Below are positions 55,842-64,000 of a stretch of 64,000 nucleotides of DNA, in pieces. The DNA is from Thermosynechococcus sp. (lineage in GTDB: Bacteria; Cyanobacteriota; Cyanobacteriia; Thermosynechococcales; Thermosynechococcaceae). The stretch spans positions 2,433,894 to 2,497,893 of the forward strand of contig NZ_AP024678.1 of assembly GCF_025999095.1 (NCBI RefSeq), in the 5' to 3' direction. The position numbers and the translations under genes were made by a program. The notes beneath the pieces were generated by a model. That model made no database searches. It was given only the letters and a program-made list of their open reading frames with translations, and was not told where the DNA came from. Position 1 is the stretch's first letter; the number at the start of each line of letters is the position of its first letter.

Positions 55842-57713
55842 ATGCTTCAGCCCTTCATTCAAGATCGCGATCGCCTGGAACAGGTCCTGCGGCAGTTGCC
55901 TTTGGCACCGGGGGTCTATTTCCTTAAGGATAAGACGGATCAAATTCTTTACATTGGCAAGTCGAAACGCCTGCGAGCGCGGGTGCGTTCCTATTTTCGT
56001 GAACCGGCTCAACTGGGACCCCGCCTTGAGCTCATGGTCTATCAGGTGGCGGATATTGAGTTCATTGTCACGGATACGGAAGCTGAGGCACTGGCTCTGG
56101 AAGCCAATTTAATCAAGCAGCATCAGCCCCACTTCAACGTTCTCCTCAAGGATGACAAGAAATACCCCTACGTTTGTATTACGTGGTCCGAACCCTATCC
56201 CCGTATTTTCATTACTCGCAAACGCCAATTTGGCAATGGGGGTGATCGCTGCAGTGATTCTGCCAAGGATCGCTACTATGGCCCCTATGTGGATAGCTTT
56301 CGCCTGCGCCAAACGCTAGCCCTGGTGAAGCGGCTTTTTCCGCTGCGGCAACGTCCCCGCCCCCTCTTTAGGGATCGCCCTTGCCTCAACTACGATATTG
56401 GGCGCTGTCCGGGGGTCTGCCAAGGCCTGATTTCTCCCCAAGCGTATCGGCAAACCCTCCAAAGGGTGGCGATGATCTTTCAGGGACGCACGGGGGAACT
56501 GGTGGCACAGTTGCAAGCACAAATGGCACAAGCGGCGGCGGCTCTCAATTTTGAGTTGGCCGCCCGACTGCGAGATCAAATTCGCGGCCTGGAACATTTA
56601 GGCGTGGATCAAAAAGTTGCATTGCCCGATGACACCGTCTCTCGAGATGCCATTGCCCTGGCGGTGGGCGATCGCCATGCCGCCATTCAACTGTTTCAAA
56701 TTCGCGCTGGGCGCTTGGTGGGGCGTTTAGCTTTCGTCGCCGATGCCCAGAGTGGCAGTGCCGGCACAATTTTGCAGCGGGTTCTTGAAGAGCACTATGC
56801 CCAGGTGGACGATGTAGAAATTCCCAGTGAAATTTTGTTACAGCATCCCCTCCCCGAACCAGATTTCCTCCGCACGTACCTCAGTGAAAAGAAAGGGCGC
56901 GCTGTTACCCTCACCGTCCCCCAACGGCAGGCAAAAGCAGAACTCATTGCCCTGGTGCAACGAAATGCCGAATTAGAATTGGCACGGCTACAACAGGCTA
57001 GCGATCGCACCCAAACTGCCCTTGAAGATTTAGCCCAGCTTCTTGGCCTTGACACCCTCCCCCACCGCATTGAGGGCTACGACATCTCCCACATTCAAGG
57101 GTCTGACGCGGTGGCCTCGCGGGTTGTCTTTATTGATGGCCTGCCTGCCAAGCAGCACTATCGCCACTACAACATCCGCAACCCCGAGGTAAAACTTGGG
57201 CACTCCGACGACTTCGCCAGTCTTGCTGAGATTCTGCGCCGCCGCTTTGCTCCCTACCTTGAGGGCAAGGGTGATCCCCTCGATGATTGGCCCGATGTGA
57301 TCCTCATTGATGGTGGCAAAGGGCAACTGTCCACTGTGGTTCAGGTTTTGGAGCCACTCTTGGGCGATCTCACCCTTCTTAGCTTGGCTAAACAGCGGGA
57401 GGAGATTTTCCTACCCCACCAGCGCCAACCTCTCCCCACAGATCCAGAGCAGCCAGGGGTGCAATTACTGCGCCGCGTGCGTGATGAGGCCCATCGCTTT
57501 GCCCTTAACTTCCACCGTCAGAAACGTGCCCAACGCCAACGGCGATCGCACCTCGACCAAATCCCCGGCTTAGGCTACCAACGTCAAAAGGAACTGCTGG
57601 CCACCTTTCACTCCATTGACTACATCCGCATGGCCACCCCTGAACAGTTGGCTCAGGTGCGTGGGGTGGGTCCGCGTTTGGCAGAAAGAATTTACCGCTA
57701 TTTTCATGCCTAA
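55842..57713 (+). CDS. uvrC: Excinuclease ABC subunit C
   Basis: The 623-aa subunit makes both incisions in nucleotide excision repair. The GIY-YIG domain starts at about residue 21 ([19 protein letters not shown]) with [14 protein letters not shown] motif lies at about 210-245 ([19 protein letters not shown]), the RNase H-like C-terminal nuclease has [14 protein letters not shown] and LIDGGKGQL, and helix-hairpin-helix motifs end the chain ([26 protein letters not shown]). Length is normal. Confidence 0.96.
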   Translation: MLQPFIQDRDRLEQVLRQLPLAPGVYFLKDKTDQILYIGKSKRLRARVRSYFREPAQLGPRLELMVYQVADIEFIVTDTEAEALALEANLIKQHQPHFNVLLKDDKKYPYVCITWSEPYPRIFITRKRQFGNGGDRCSDSAKDRYYGPYVDSFRLRQTLALVKRLFPLRQRPRPLFRDRPCLNYDIGRCPGVCQGLISPQAYRQTLQRVAMIFQGRTGELVAQLQAQMAQAAAALNFELAARLRDQIRGLEHLGVDQKVALPDDTVSRDAIALAVGDRHAAIQLFQIRAGRLVGRLAFVADAQSGSAGTILQRVLEEHYAQVDDVEIPSEILLQHPLPEPDFLRTYLSEKKGRAVTLTVPQRQAKAELIALVQRNAELELARLQQASDRTQTALEDLAQLLGLDTLPHRIEGYDISHIQGSDAVASRVVFIDGLPAKQHYRHYNIRNPEVKLGHSDDFASLAEILRRRFAPYLEGKGDPLDDWPDVILIDGGKGQLSTVVQVLEPLLGDLTLLSLAKQREEIFLPHQRQPLPTDPEQPGVQLLRRVRDEAHRFALNFHRQKRAQRQRRSHLDQIPGLGYQRQKELLATFHSIDYIRMATPEQLAQVRGVGPRLAERIYRYFHA

Positions 57714-57745
57714 AGCTTGGCGACTACTTGTGCTGCTGGCTGACC

Positions 57746-57789
57746 AGGGAGAGAAAAAGGCTGCGTCTTCTTCCTTCGGAACGCTTTGG
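57746..57789 (-). terminator. Weak terminator candidate downstream of tRNA-Gly
   Basis: Read on the minus strand, GCG-TTCC-GAA-GGAA then ACGC can fold into a hairpin with an asymmetric bulge, followed by AGCCTTTTTCTC. It lies just downstream of the tRNA on the minus strand and may end its transcript. The stem is imperfect. Confidence 0.3.
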
Positions 57790-57792
57790 AGA

Positions 57793-57864
57793 AGCGGGTA
57801 ACGCGATTCGAACGCGCGACATCAACCTTGGCAAGGTTGCGCTCTACCACTGAGCTATACCCGC
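57793..57864 (-). tRNA. tRNA-Gly(GCC)
   Basis: On the minus strand the sequence folds as a 72-nt cloverleaf without CCA. The acceptor GCGGGTA pairs with TACCCGC and T is the discriminator base. The D arm is AGCTCAGTGGTAGAGC, the anticodon stem-loop CAACCTTGCCAAGGTTG has the GCC anticodon, and the T arm is GCGCG TTCGAAT CGCGT. It reads GGC and GGU glycine codons. It lies between uvrC and sdhB on the opposite strand. Confidence 0.95.
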
Positions 57865-57992
57865 AACAGATTCTTAGCTTAAAAAATCAGGAGGTGTCTT
57901 GTCAAGTCCCATCCAGGTTACTACCCGATAAATGATTAGAATTGGATACCGTGCCGACCGGGGCTAGACTATCTCAATGACCCACACCGCGG

Positions 57993-58020
57993 TTGCATAA
58001 ATTCAGCCTGGGCGTATATC
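57993..58020 (+). promoter_or_regulatory. Predicted promoter of sdhB
   Basis: TTGCAT (57993-57998), a 16-nt spacer and TATATC (58015-58020). The start would lie near 58027, with a leader of about 110 nt. A second candidate -10, TATACA, occurs near 58102. Confidence 0.4.
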
Positions 58021-58137
58021 CTTCCGTTAGAAACCGGGGGCTTGATCCTCTCTTTCACAAAGTGGGAATTTTGCAACTTTCATCAGCGCCGCAGTGCTTA
58101 CTATACACTGGAAACTACACTGGGCTGACACTAGCGT

Positions 58138-59145
58138 ATGGCAATTCAGTTGAGAATTCGTCGCCAAGCGCCGGACAAGAGCACCTACTGGCAAACCTTT
58201 GAACTAGAGATTGAGCCTTCCCTGACGATCCTGGATGCCCTCATTCAAATCAAAGAATACCAGGACGGTAGTCTTAGCTTTCGCAAAAATTGTCGCAACA
58301 CCATCTGCGGCAGTTGTGCGATGACGATTAATGGTCGCTCTGCCCTTGCCTGTCAGCAAAGTATTCGTGCCGAGCTAGCCCACAGCCCTGTGCCCAACCA
58401 AATTGCGATCGCCCCTTTGGGGAATTTGCCTGTCCTTAAAGACCTTGTCGTGGACATGAGCGATTTTTGGCAGAAACTTTCAGCGGTCAATCCCTATGTG
58501 AGTACAGCGGCACGGCAGGTGCCGGAGCGGGAGTTTCTCCAATCCCCCAGCGATCGCGCCAAGCTCAATGCCGCTGGCAACTGTATCCTCTGTGGTGCCT
58601 GCTACGGTGCCTGCAATGCTGTGGAAGTGAATCCTGCCTTTGTCGGTCCCCATGCCCTTGCCAAGGCGGCTCGCCTTGTGGCTGATAGCCGCGATAGCGA
58701 AACTGACCAACGCCTAGATGAATACAACAGCGCTAGCAGTGGCGTGTGGGGCTGTACCCGTTGTTTTAATTGCAATACGGTGTGCCCTGTGGGCGTGCAA
58801 CCCCTTGATCGCATTAGTGAGATCAAGCAGGCGCTCCTCGCACGCTCAACCAAAGCAACCCACAATCAAGACCGTCCTTTGCGTCATCGTCAAGTGCTCT
58901 TGGAACTGGTGAGGGAAGGCGGTTGGGTGGATGAGCGGCAATTTGGCCTATGGGTGGTGGGCAATCGCTTGCGGGATCTCGGTGGAGTTATGAGCCTTGT
59001 CCCTTTAGGGTGGCGGTTATTGCGGCGCGGCAAGTTTCCGCTGCGGTTTGAAAAGTCTGCCGGTCAAGCACAAATTAAGGCGGTAATCACAGCCCTGCAG
59101 CAGAAACAGACCTATTCTAAAATAGAAGATAAAAAAAGGGGATGA
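58138..59145 (+). CDS. sdhB: Succinate dehydrogenase/fumarate reductase iron-sulphur subunit
   Basis: The 335-aa protein carries the 2Fe-2S ligands C52, C57, C60 and C72 (NCRNTICGSC ... ALAC) and two further clusters at ILCGACYGAC and CTRCFNCNTVCPVG. It is longer than the bacterial SdhB (about 240 aa), with a C-terminal stretch after the clusters. SdhA and membrane anchors are not adjacent, as is usual in cyanobacteria, where SDH feeds plastoquinone. Start ATG at 58138. Confidence 0.93.
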   Translation: MAIQLRIRRQAPDKSTYWQTFELEIEPSLTILDALIQIKEYQDGSLSFRKNCRNTICGSCAMTINGRSALACQQSIRAELAHSPVPNQIAIAPLGNLPVLKDLVVDMSDFWQKLSAVNPYVSTAARQVPEREFLQSPSDRAKLNAAGNCILCGACYGACNAVEVNPAFVGPHALAKAARLVADSRDSETDQRLDEYNSASSGVWGCTRCFNCNTVCPVGVQPLDRISEIKQALLARSTKATHNQDRPLRHRQVLLELVREGGWVDERQFGLWVVGNRLRDLGGVMSLVPLGWRLLRRGKFPLRFEKSAGQAQIKAVITALQQKQTYSKIEDKKRG

Positions 59146-59198
59146 AATACTAAAGACCGGATGCCAGTCTAAAGACGTTGCTTTGCATTCTTAACACC

Positions 59199-59357
59199 AT
59201 GAGTGAACCGAGACCCGATGACCTGACCCCCCAATTTGGTTGGTCGCGCTATGCAGAGCTGATCAATGGCCGCTTTGCCATGATTGGCTTTATTGCCCTG
59301 CTTGTACTCGAGTGGGTAACTGGCCAAGATTTCTTTACCTGGGTGGGCTGGCGATAG
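59199..59357 (+). CDS. hli: High-light-inducible protein (HliP/SCP)
   Basis: The 52-aa protein has one membrane helix with the chlorophyll-binding motif AELINGRFAMIGFIAL (ExxNGRxAMxGF). It starts MSEPRPDDLTPQFGWSRYA and ends TWVGWR. HliPs bind chlorophyll and carotenoid and protect new photosystem II and chlorophyll biosynthesis from light. The start is ATG 59199, with no good ribosome binding site. Its stop is 3 nt ahead of the GTG start of an ABC ATPase, so both are probably on one transcript. It was too short for routine ORF calling. Confidence 0.92.
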   Translation: MSEPRPDDLTPQFGWSRYAELINGRFAMIGFIALLVLEWVTGQDFFTWVGWR

Positions 59358-59360
59358 GTT

Positions 59361-60434
59361 GTGACGGCCACACTGCGCCTAGAGGGAGTCACGCGACGAT
59401 TTGCGCCGGGGGTGGCGATCGGCCCCCTATCTTTAACGGTACCGGCAGGGGAGTTTTGGGTGATTGTGGGGCCTTCTGGTTGTGGTAAATCCACCCTATT
59501 GCGGCTCATTGCCGGCTTAGAACAACCCACTAGCGGCGACATTTACATTGGGGAGACCTGTGTCAATGGCCGCAGTGGGCGCGATCGCGATGTGGCCATG
59601 GTCTTTCAGAACTATGCCCTCTATCCCCACATGACGGTGGCCGAAAACCTTGGTTTTGGTCTGAAAATGCGCGGTGTTGATCCGCCAACACGGCAGCAGC
59701 GAGTACTGCAAGTGGCTAAGCTCCTGGGGATCGAGTCCCTGTTGCAGCGCAAGCCGCGTCAACTTTCCGGGGGTCAGCAGCAGCGGGTGGCCCTAGGACG
59801 AGCCCTGGCGCGATCGCCCCAAGTGTTTTTGCTCGATGAACCCCTCTCCAACCTCGATGCTCAATTGCGGGAGCAAACCCGTGCTGAATTGAAACAATTG
59901 CATCAACAACTGGGCATTACCACCCTCTACGTCACCCACGATCAGGTGGAGGCCATGACCCTTGGCGATCGCATCGTGGTGCTGGATCGCGGCCAAATTC
60001 AGCAAATTGGCACCCCTGCTGATCTCTATGACAGACCCGCTAATACAATGGTGGCACGATTTTTTGGCACGCCACCGATGAACTTACTGCCCGCTCGCTG
60101 GGAGGGCGGCCGTCTCTGGATTGCCCAGCAGTCCTTGCCCTGTCCTGATCTCCCCCATTGGCCGCTGAAAAGTGAACACACCCTCACCGTAGGTATTCGC
60201 CCAGAGCATTTGCATATCGGCGAGCAGGGTTTGGGGGCGATCGCCACCCTCGTTGAACCCCTAGGCCGCGAAGCCATTGTCCGCTGTCGCCTCATGGAGA
60301 GTCCCCAAGAACTGCTGTGGCTAGCTCCCAGTCACCAAATCCCTCAAATGGGTGACCCTCTTCAGTTGCAGGTCAGCCATCTTTATCTGTTTGATTCCAC
60401 AACCGGGGCGGCTCTCAATTCCAAGCCTTCCTGA
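59361..60434 (+). CDS. ABC transporter ATP-binding protein (MalK/UgpC type)
   Basis: The 357-aa ATPase has Walker A GPSGCGKST (37-45), signature LSGGQQQR (135-142), Walker B VFLLDEP (155-161), and a C-terminal TOBE domain with GIRPEHLHIG. This resembles sugar or polyol importers (MalK, UgpC, GgtA). The GTG start at 59361 follows the hliP stop by 3 nt. No permease or binding protein is adjacent; one shared ATPase may serve several importers. The ABC permease at 13-14.6 kb is of another type and is unlikely to be its partner. Confidence 0.92.
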   Translation: MTATLRLEGVTRRFAPGVAIGPLSLTVPAGEFWVIVGPSGCGKSTLLRLIAGLEQPTSGDIYIGETCVNGRSGRDRDVAMVFQNYALYPHMTVAENLGFGLKMRGVDPPTRQQRVLQVAKLLGIESLLQRKPRQLSGGQQQRVALGRALARSPQVFLLDEPLSNLDAQLREQTRAELKQLHQQLGITTLYVTHDQVEAMTLGDRIVVLDRGQIQQIGTPADLYDRPANTMVARFFGTPPMNLLPARWEGGRLWIAQQSLPCPDLPHWPLKSEHTLTVGIRPEHLHIGEQGLGAIATLVEPLGREAIVRCRLMESPQELLWLAPSHQIPQMGDPLQLQVSHLYLFDSTTGAALNSKPS

Positions 60435-60528
60435 AAATTCATCGGAACCCTTACCCAAGATTGGAGGGTTCGCTTAGAATACAACTAGGATTCTGTAAAA
60501 TTTCGTAACTTATGCGGCCAGCCCGTCC

Positions 60529-61500
60529 ATGACTTCGGTAACCTCTCTTTTTTCACCTGTCGAAGCGGATCTCTGTGTACTCACGGAGAACCTGAAGGCA
60601 CTAATTGGAGCTCAACACGCCGTACTCTCTGCTGCCGCCGAACATCTTTTTGCCGCCAGTGGCAAGCGCATCCGACCCGCCATTGTCTTTTTGGTGTCGC
60701 GAGCCACGCTCCCCGATCAGGGGATTACCCCCCGGCACTGCCGCTTGGCAGAAATTACGGAAATGATTCACACTGCCAGTCTTTTTCACGATGATGTGGT
60801 GGATCAAGCGCAACTGCGGCGCGGTGTGCCCACGGTCAACAGCGTCTTTGGCAACCGGGTGGCCATTCAAGCGGGGGACTTTCTCTTTGCCCAAGCCTCT
60901 TGGTACTTAGCGGATTTGGATAACCTGCAAGTGGTGAAGCTGCTCTCCCAAGTCATCAAGGACTTTGCTGAAGGGGAAATTCGCCAAGGCTTTAATCGCT
61001 TTGACACCAGCATTACCCTAGATGACTATCTGCTGAAAACCTACTACAAGACCGCCTCCCTCATTGCCAACAGTGCCAAGGCCGCCGCGGTTCTCAGTGA
61101 AGCGCCTCCAGAAACCATCGAAGCCATGTACACCTACGGCAAAAATTTGGGCTTGGCCTTTCAAATCGTCGATGACATCCTCGACTTCACCCGCTCAACG
61201 GCAGAACTAGGGAAACCCGCGGGCTCGGATCTACGGGATGGCAACCTAACAGCACCGGTTCTTTTTGCCCTACCCAAAGCCCCCTACCTGCACACCCTCA
61301 TCGAACGCGAGTTTAGTGAAGAAGGCGATCTGGAAACCGCCCTCAACCTCGTGCGCCAAAGTGGTGCCATTGAAGATGCTCGCAACTTAGCCAAGGAATA
61401 TGCCCAAGCGGCTCTGCCGGCGCTTGAAGTGCTTCCGCCGTCGGAGCCCCGTCAGGCCCTTAGCCAATTGACGGATTATGTCCTTGAACGGCTCTACTAA
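60529..61500 (+). CDS. sds: Trans-polyprenyl diphosphate synthase (solanesyl type)
   Basis: The 323-aa enzyme makes the long isoprenoid tail of plastoquinone. Both Asp-rich motifs are present: DDVVD (88-92, followed by QAQLRRG) and DDILD (215-219). GKRIRPAIV at 46-54 and the length match cyanobacterial and plastid solanesyl synthases, but chain length cannot be read directly. The nearest upstream gene is the ABC ATPase (94 nt). The GAACCCT/AGGGTTC hairpin near 60443-60470 may end the ATPase transcript. Confidence 0.9.
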   Translation: MTSVTSLFSPVEADLCVLTENLKALIGAQHAVLSAAAEHLFAASGKRIRPAIVFLVSRATLPDQGITPRHCRLAEITEMIHTASLFHDDVVDQAQLRRGVPTVNSVFGNRVAIQAGDFLFAQASWYLADLDNLQVVKLLSQVIKDFAEGEIRQGFNRFDTSITLDDYLLKTYYKTASLIANSAKAAAVLSEAPPETIEAMYTYGKNLGLAFQIVDDILDFTRSTAELGKPAGSDLRDGNLTAPVLFALPKAPYLHTLIEREFSEEGDLETALNLVRQSGAIEDARNLAKEYAQAALPALEVLPPSEPRQALSQLTDYVLERLY

Positions 61501-61698
61501 GCTGACAGCGGAACAATTCCTAATTAACCAATCCCCAGCGCATAAATTGCAGGGACGGATCGAAAAGTAAAAACAAGCCTTCCTTGGGACAGTCCAATAG
61601 GTATAAGTGCGGGATCAGTAATCAATCCCCTACACTAGAGATAGGGGTTGCGTCCACCCGACTATCCCACGATTCGTTTTTGTTTTGGGAGTGAATTT

Positions 61699-63054
61699 GT
61701 GGCACGAAGCGTTAAACAACGGAAACCGGTGAGTTCTGCTGGGGGTGGTCGGGGAAGTCAAAGTGTGTATCAAAAAAGCAGCGGTCAGCGATCGCATCCT
61801 TCGCCGTGGCGTACCCTAGGTTGGGTTGCTGCCTTTAGTGGTGTGTCCCTAGTGTCAGCTTTTGCGGGCATGACGTTTGTTTTGATGTCACCCTTTCAGG
61901 GGACCAGCCATCGTCAGGATCTCTCTTGGCTGGAAAGGATGGCCCGGGAGTTCCAGTATGGCATGAGTCGGCCAGTGAACCTCTTGGTGCTGGGGGTAGA
62001 TAACGTCTTGGATGCCCCCGAAGGCTCCGCGGCACGGTTCCGTGGTCGCACTGACACGATGCTGCTGACGCGGTTTAACCCTGAAAATGGCACGATTACG
62101 GTCTTGAGTATTCCCCGGGATACTCGTGTGGAAATACCCGGCTATGGTACCAGCAAAATTAACGCCGCCAATGTCTATGGGGACGTGGAGCTAACGGTGC
62201 GGGTGGTGAGTGAAACCCTCAACTATACCCCCATTGATCGCTACATTCGCATTGATACACGGGCATTTCGAGAACTGGTGGATCTGGTGGGGGGTGTTGA
62301 GGTCAATGTGCCAAAGCGGATGGTTTATACCGATCACACCCAAAAGCTCTACATTGATTTACAACCGGGGTTGCAAACCCTGAACGGGGAGCAAGCAGAG
62401 GGCTTTGTTCGCTTTCGTTACGATGAACTGGGGGATATTGGTCGTGCCCAGCGGCAGCAAATGCTGATCAACGCGCTACAAAAGAAACTGACCAATCCCA
62501 TCCTGCTGACCCAGTTGCCAAAAATCTATGGTGCCCTGCAAAAATATGTGGATACGGATTTAACTTTTGCCGAACTGATGGCGATCGCCCAGTTTAGTCT
62601 GCGCATTCCACCGGAGAATCTCCGCTTGATTTTGCTGCCGGGACACTTTAGTGGTGAGGGCTATGAGGCGAGCTACTGGCTCCCTGACTATGACCGCATT
62701 GATCGGGTCATTGCCGAGCACTTTCGGGATCGCCCCTCAAAAGCGCTTGACCATCCGTGGAAGGAAACGGGTACGCTGCGCATTGCCCTGCAAAACGCCT
62801 CTGGCCGTCGTGAGGCTGCTCGAGATATGGCAGATCTCCTTGCCCATTACGGCTATACCAATGTGGTGATTGCTGAAGACTGGTACCAGGAAAGCCCAGA
62901 AACAGAAATTATTGCCCAACAGGGTGATCTTAGAGCTGCCGACACCCTCCGCTCTACGCTTGGCATCGGATATGTCTCTGCCAATTCCACTGGCGTCCTT
63001 TCCTCCGACATCACCATTCGCATTGGCCGCGACTGGGCAGCCGTCCCACACTAA
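61699..63054 (+). CDS. LCP (LytR-CpsA-Psr) family glycopolymer ligase
   Basis: The 451-aa protein has a cytoplasmic basic N-terminus, one membrane segment (about 40-65), and an extracellular LCP domain with LLVLGVDNVL, RFRGRTDTMLLTRFN, VLSIPRDTRVEIPGYG and KINAANVYG, followed by a LytR C-terminal domain (LRIALQNASGRREAARDMADL). LCP enzymes attach polymers to peptidoglycan; in cyanobacteria the acceptor and polymer are not settled. The frame opens at 61648, but GTG at 61699 follows GGGAG by 7 nt. Its stop overlaps clpR in CTAA. Confidence 0.9.
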   Translation: MARSVKQRKPVSSAGGGRGSQSVYQKSSGQRSHPSPWRTLGWVAAFSGVSLVSAFAGMTFVLMSPFQGTSHRQDLSWLERMAREFQYGMSRPVNLLVLGVDNVLDAPEGSAARFRGRTDTMLLTRFNPENGTITVLSIPRDTRVEIPGYGTSKINAANVYGDVELTVRVVSETLNYTPIDRYIRIDTRAFRELVDLVGGVEVNVPKRMVYTDHTQKLYIDLQPGLQTLNGEQAEGFVRFRYDELGDIGRAQRQQMLINALQKKLTNPILLTQLPKIYGALQKYVDTDLTFAELMAIAQFSLRIPPENLRLILLPGHFSGEGYEASYWLPDYDRIDRVIAEHFRDRPSKALDHPWKETGTLRIALQNASGRREAARDMADLLAHYGYTNVVIAEDWYQESPETEIIAQQGDLRAADTLRSTLGIGYVSANSTGVLSSDITIRIGRDWAAVPH

Positions 63055-63707
63055 GGGAGAGTTGCGGGCAATTTCTTGGTCACCGCTTCAGGTTCAAGAA
63101 TGCGGTCAATGATACCGTATTCCTTGGCCATTTGCGGTGTCATATAGAGCAGCCGATCCATATCACGGGTGATCCGTTCCGGCGGTTGACCGGTATTTTG
63201 TGCCAAAATCTCCACCATCATTGCCTTATTGGCGAGCACCTCCTTGGCCCGAATTTGGATATCGGTGGCCTGCCCTTGGGCATAGCTCTTGGTTTGGTGC
63301 AGGACAATCGTGGCGTGGGGTAAGCTGGCACGACATCCCTTGGTACCAGCCGAGAGCAACATGGCTGCCATCCCCATGGCTTGACCAATGCAGATCGTAT
63401 GCACCGGCGGCTTAATGTAGCGCATGGTGTCGCAGATGGCAAAGGCTTCGGTTTCAAAGCCAATGGGCTCACCATCATAGCGGGAGGTACCCGTCGAGTT
63501 AATGTAGATGCGGATGGGTTTTTCAGGATCGTCGTATTGCAGATAGAGCAATTCCGCAATAATCAACTCCGTAACCGCTGGCACCAGAGGCATGCCGAGA
63601 TAGACGATCCGCTCCTTCAACAGCAGGGAGGGCAGATCGGGGGGCGGAGTGCGATAGTAGGCATCACCATAGTAGGCCGCTTGGGCAGCAGTAATGGGCA
63701 ACCGCAT
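63051..63707 (-). CDS. clpR: ClpR, proteolytically inactive ClpP-like subunit
   Basis: The 218-aa ClpP-family protein begins RLPITAAQAAYYGDAYYRTP, the cyanobacterial/plastid ClpR type. At the position of the catalytic Ser (GQAASMA in active ClpP) it reads GQAMGMA, with Gly112 for Ser. His137 in VLHQT is retained, and the later Asp region is changed. ClpR forms mixed rings with ClpP3. No clpP3 is adjacent here; the flanking genes are an LCP ligase (convergent) and an SPFH gene (divergent). Confidence 0.93.
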   Translation of the reverse strand: MRLPITAAQAAYYGDAYYRTPPPDLPSLLLKERIVYLGMPLVPAVTELIIAELLYLQYDDPEKPIRIYINSTGTSRYDGEPIGFETEAFAICDTMRYIKPPVHTICIGQAMGMAAMLLSAGTKGCRASLPHATIVLHQTKSYAQGQATDIQIRAKEVLANKAMMVEILAQNTGQPPERITRDMDRLLYMTPQMAKEYGIIDRILEPEAVTKKLPATLP

Positions 63708-63815
63708 AGGACGCTCAGTAAATGACAGACTATCTGTACTCTAGCAAGGAATTGCCGTTAAGATCGGTGGGAAACATCCCCGATAATCATCGAAGCCAAT
63801 ATTCAATCTCCTAAA

Positions 63816-64000
63816 ATGAGCCAACTCCGGAGTTCACGGATCCTCTCCTCCGTAGTCACAGTTCTTATCATTCTACTGGTACTGCTTTTGAATGTCGTTG
63901 TGATTATCAATCCCGGCCAAGCAGGCGTTCTCAGTATCTTGGGCAAGGCTCAGGACACACCACTGCTAGAGGGGATTCATTGGAAGCCTCCTTTTATCTC
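63816..64000 (+). CDS. SPFH/prohibitin-like membrane protein (partial, cut by window end)
   Basis: Only the first 61 codons are present. It begins MSQLRSSRILSS, has one membrane segment (TVLIILLVLLLNVVVII) and continues NPGQAGVLSILGKAQDTPLLEGIHWK, typical of the prohibitin/SPFH start. The gene runs off the window end at 64000. It is divergent from clpR with about 108 bp between. Confidence 0.85.
   Translation, partial: MSQLRSSRILSSVVTVLIILLVLLLNVVVIINPGQAGVLSILGKAQDTPLLEGIHWKPPFI

Noticed and set aside
59361..60434. ABC ATPase as partner of the permease at 13010-14653
   Set aside because: The ATPase has a MalK-type TOBE domain, the permease is of the Fe(III) fused type, and they are 45 kb apart.

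Overview
The window is a stretch of core chromosome from a unicellular cyanobacterium, almost certainly a thermophilic Thermosynechococcus close to, but not obviously identical with, strain BP-1. The evidence is a PsaD that I recognise as nearly the Thermosynechococcus sequence, dispersed HIP1 octamers (GCGATCGC, often extended to GGCGATCGCC), and cyanobacteria-specific genes: CpcS bilin lyase, AcsF, HO1, PsaD, HliP, ClpR, MPBQ methyltransferase, RibBA and several DUF families (DUF2605, DUF2973, DUF1816, DUF1997, DUF1400, DUF928, DUF3181). I see no insertion sequence, prophage, CRISPR array or rRNA. One tRNA is present, tRNA-Gly(GCC).

Layout. 0-12.4 kb: sfsA, a cpcS-VOC pair, DUF2605/DUF2973, comEC, DUF1816, rsmG, an SLH porin carrying a frameshift, radC, ppk2, and a zinc-ribbon membrane protein followed by a ProA-like protein that is also frameshifted. 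12.4-20.3 kb, all on the minus strand: DUF1997, an ABC permease behind trpD-nadC, a small membrane protein, and cobQ coupled to a DUF1400 hydrolase. 20.6-31.7 kb: DUF928, desC, a ho1-hemN unit divergent from acsF, psaD, an esterase, MPBQ methyltransferase, ribBA and a phosphopantetheinyl transferase. 32-39.9 kb: a Gfo/Idh oxidoreductase, queC, dnaK, a 54-aa basic protein, a half-size GDT1 protein, an MscS-cNBD channel and hemA-yraN. 40-43.7 kb: an iron operon (double FeoA, FeoB, FeoC, ferritin) behind a Fur-box-like site. 43.8-57.7 kb: valine-pyruvate aminotransferase, an efflux adaptor, pepA, rsmE, the str operon (rpsL-rpsG-fusA-tuf, then rpsJ), an M61 peptidase and uvrC. 57.8-64 kb: tRNA-Gly, sdhB, a 52-aa HliP followed 3 nt later by an ABC ATPase, a polyprenyl diphosphate synthase, an LCP ligase, clpR and the start of an SPFH/prohibitin gene cut by the window end.

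Themes. Tetrapyrrole and photosystem supply recur: hemA, ho1, hemN, acsF, cpcS, cobQ, psaD and hliP, with iron handling in the feo-ferritin operon. I found a perfect match to the HLR1 (RpaB-binding) consensus between cpcS and DUF2605-DUF2973, and a 14/16 match upstream of DUF1816. Two genes are broken by an apparent loss of one C in a poly-C run. Five tail-to-tail gene pairs share a 4-nt overlap in which the two stop codons overlap. I found no clearly undescribed multi-gene system. The best leads are the zinc-ribbon/cysteine-less ProA pair, the HliP-ATPase pair, the feo-ferritin operon and the HLR1-linked DUF genes.
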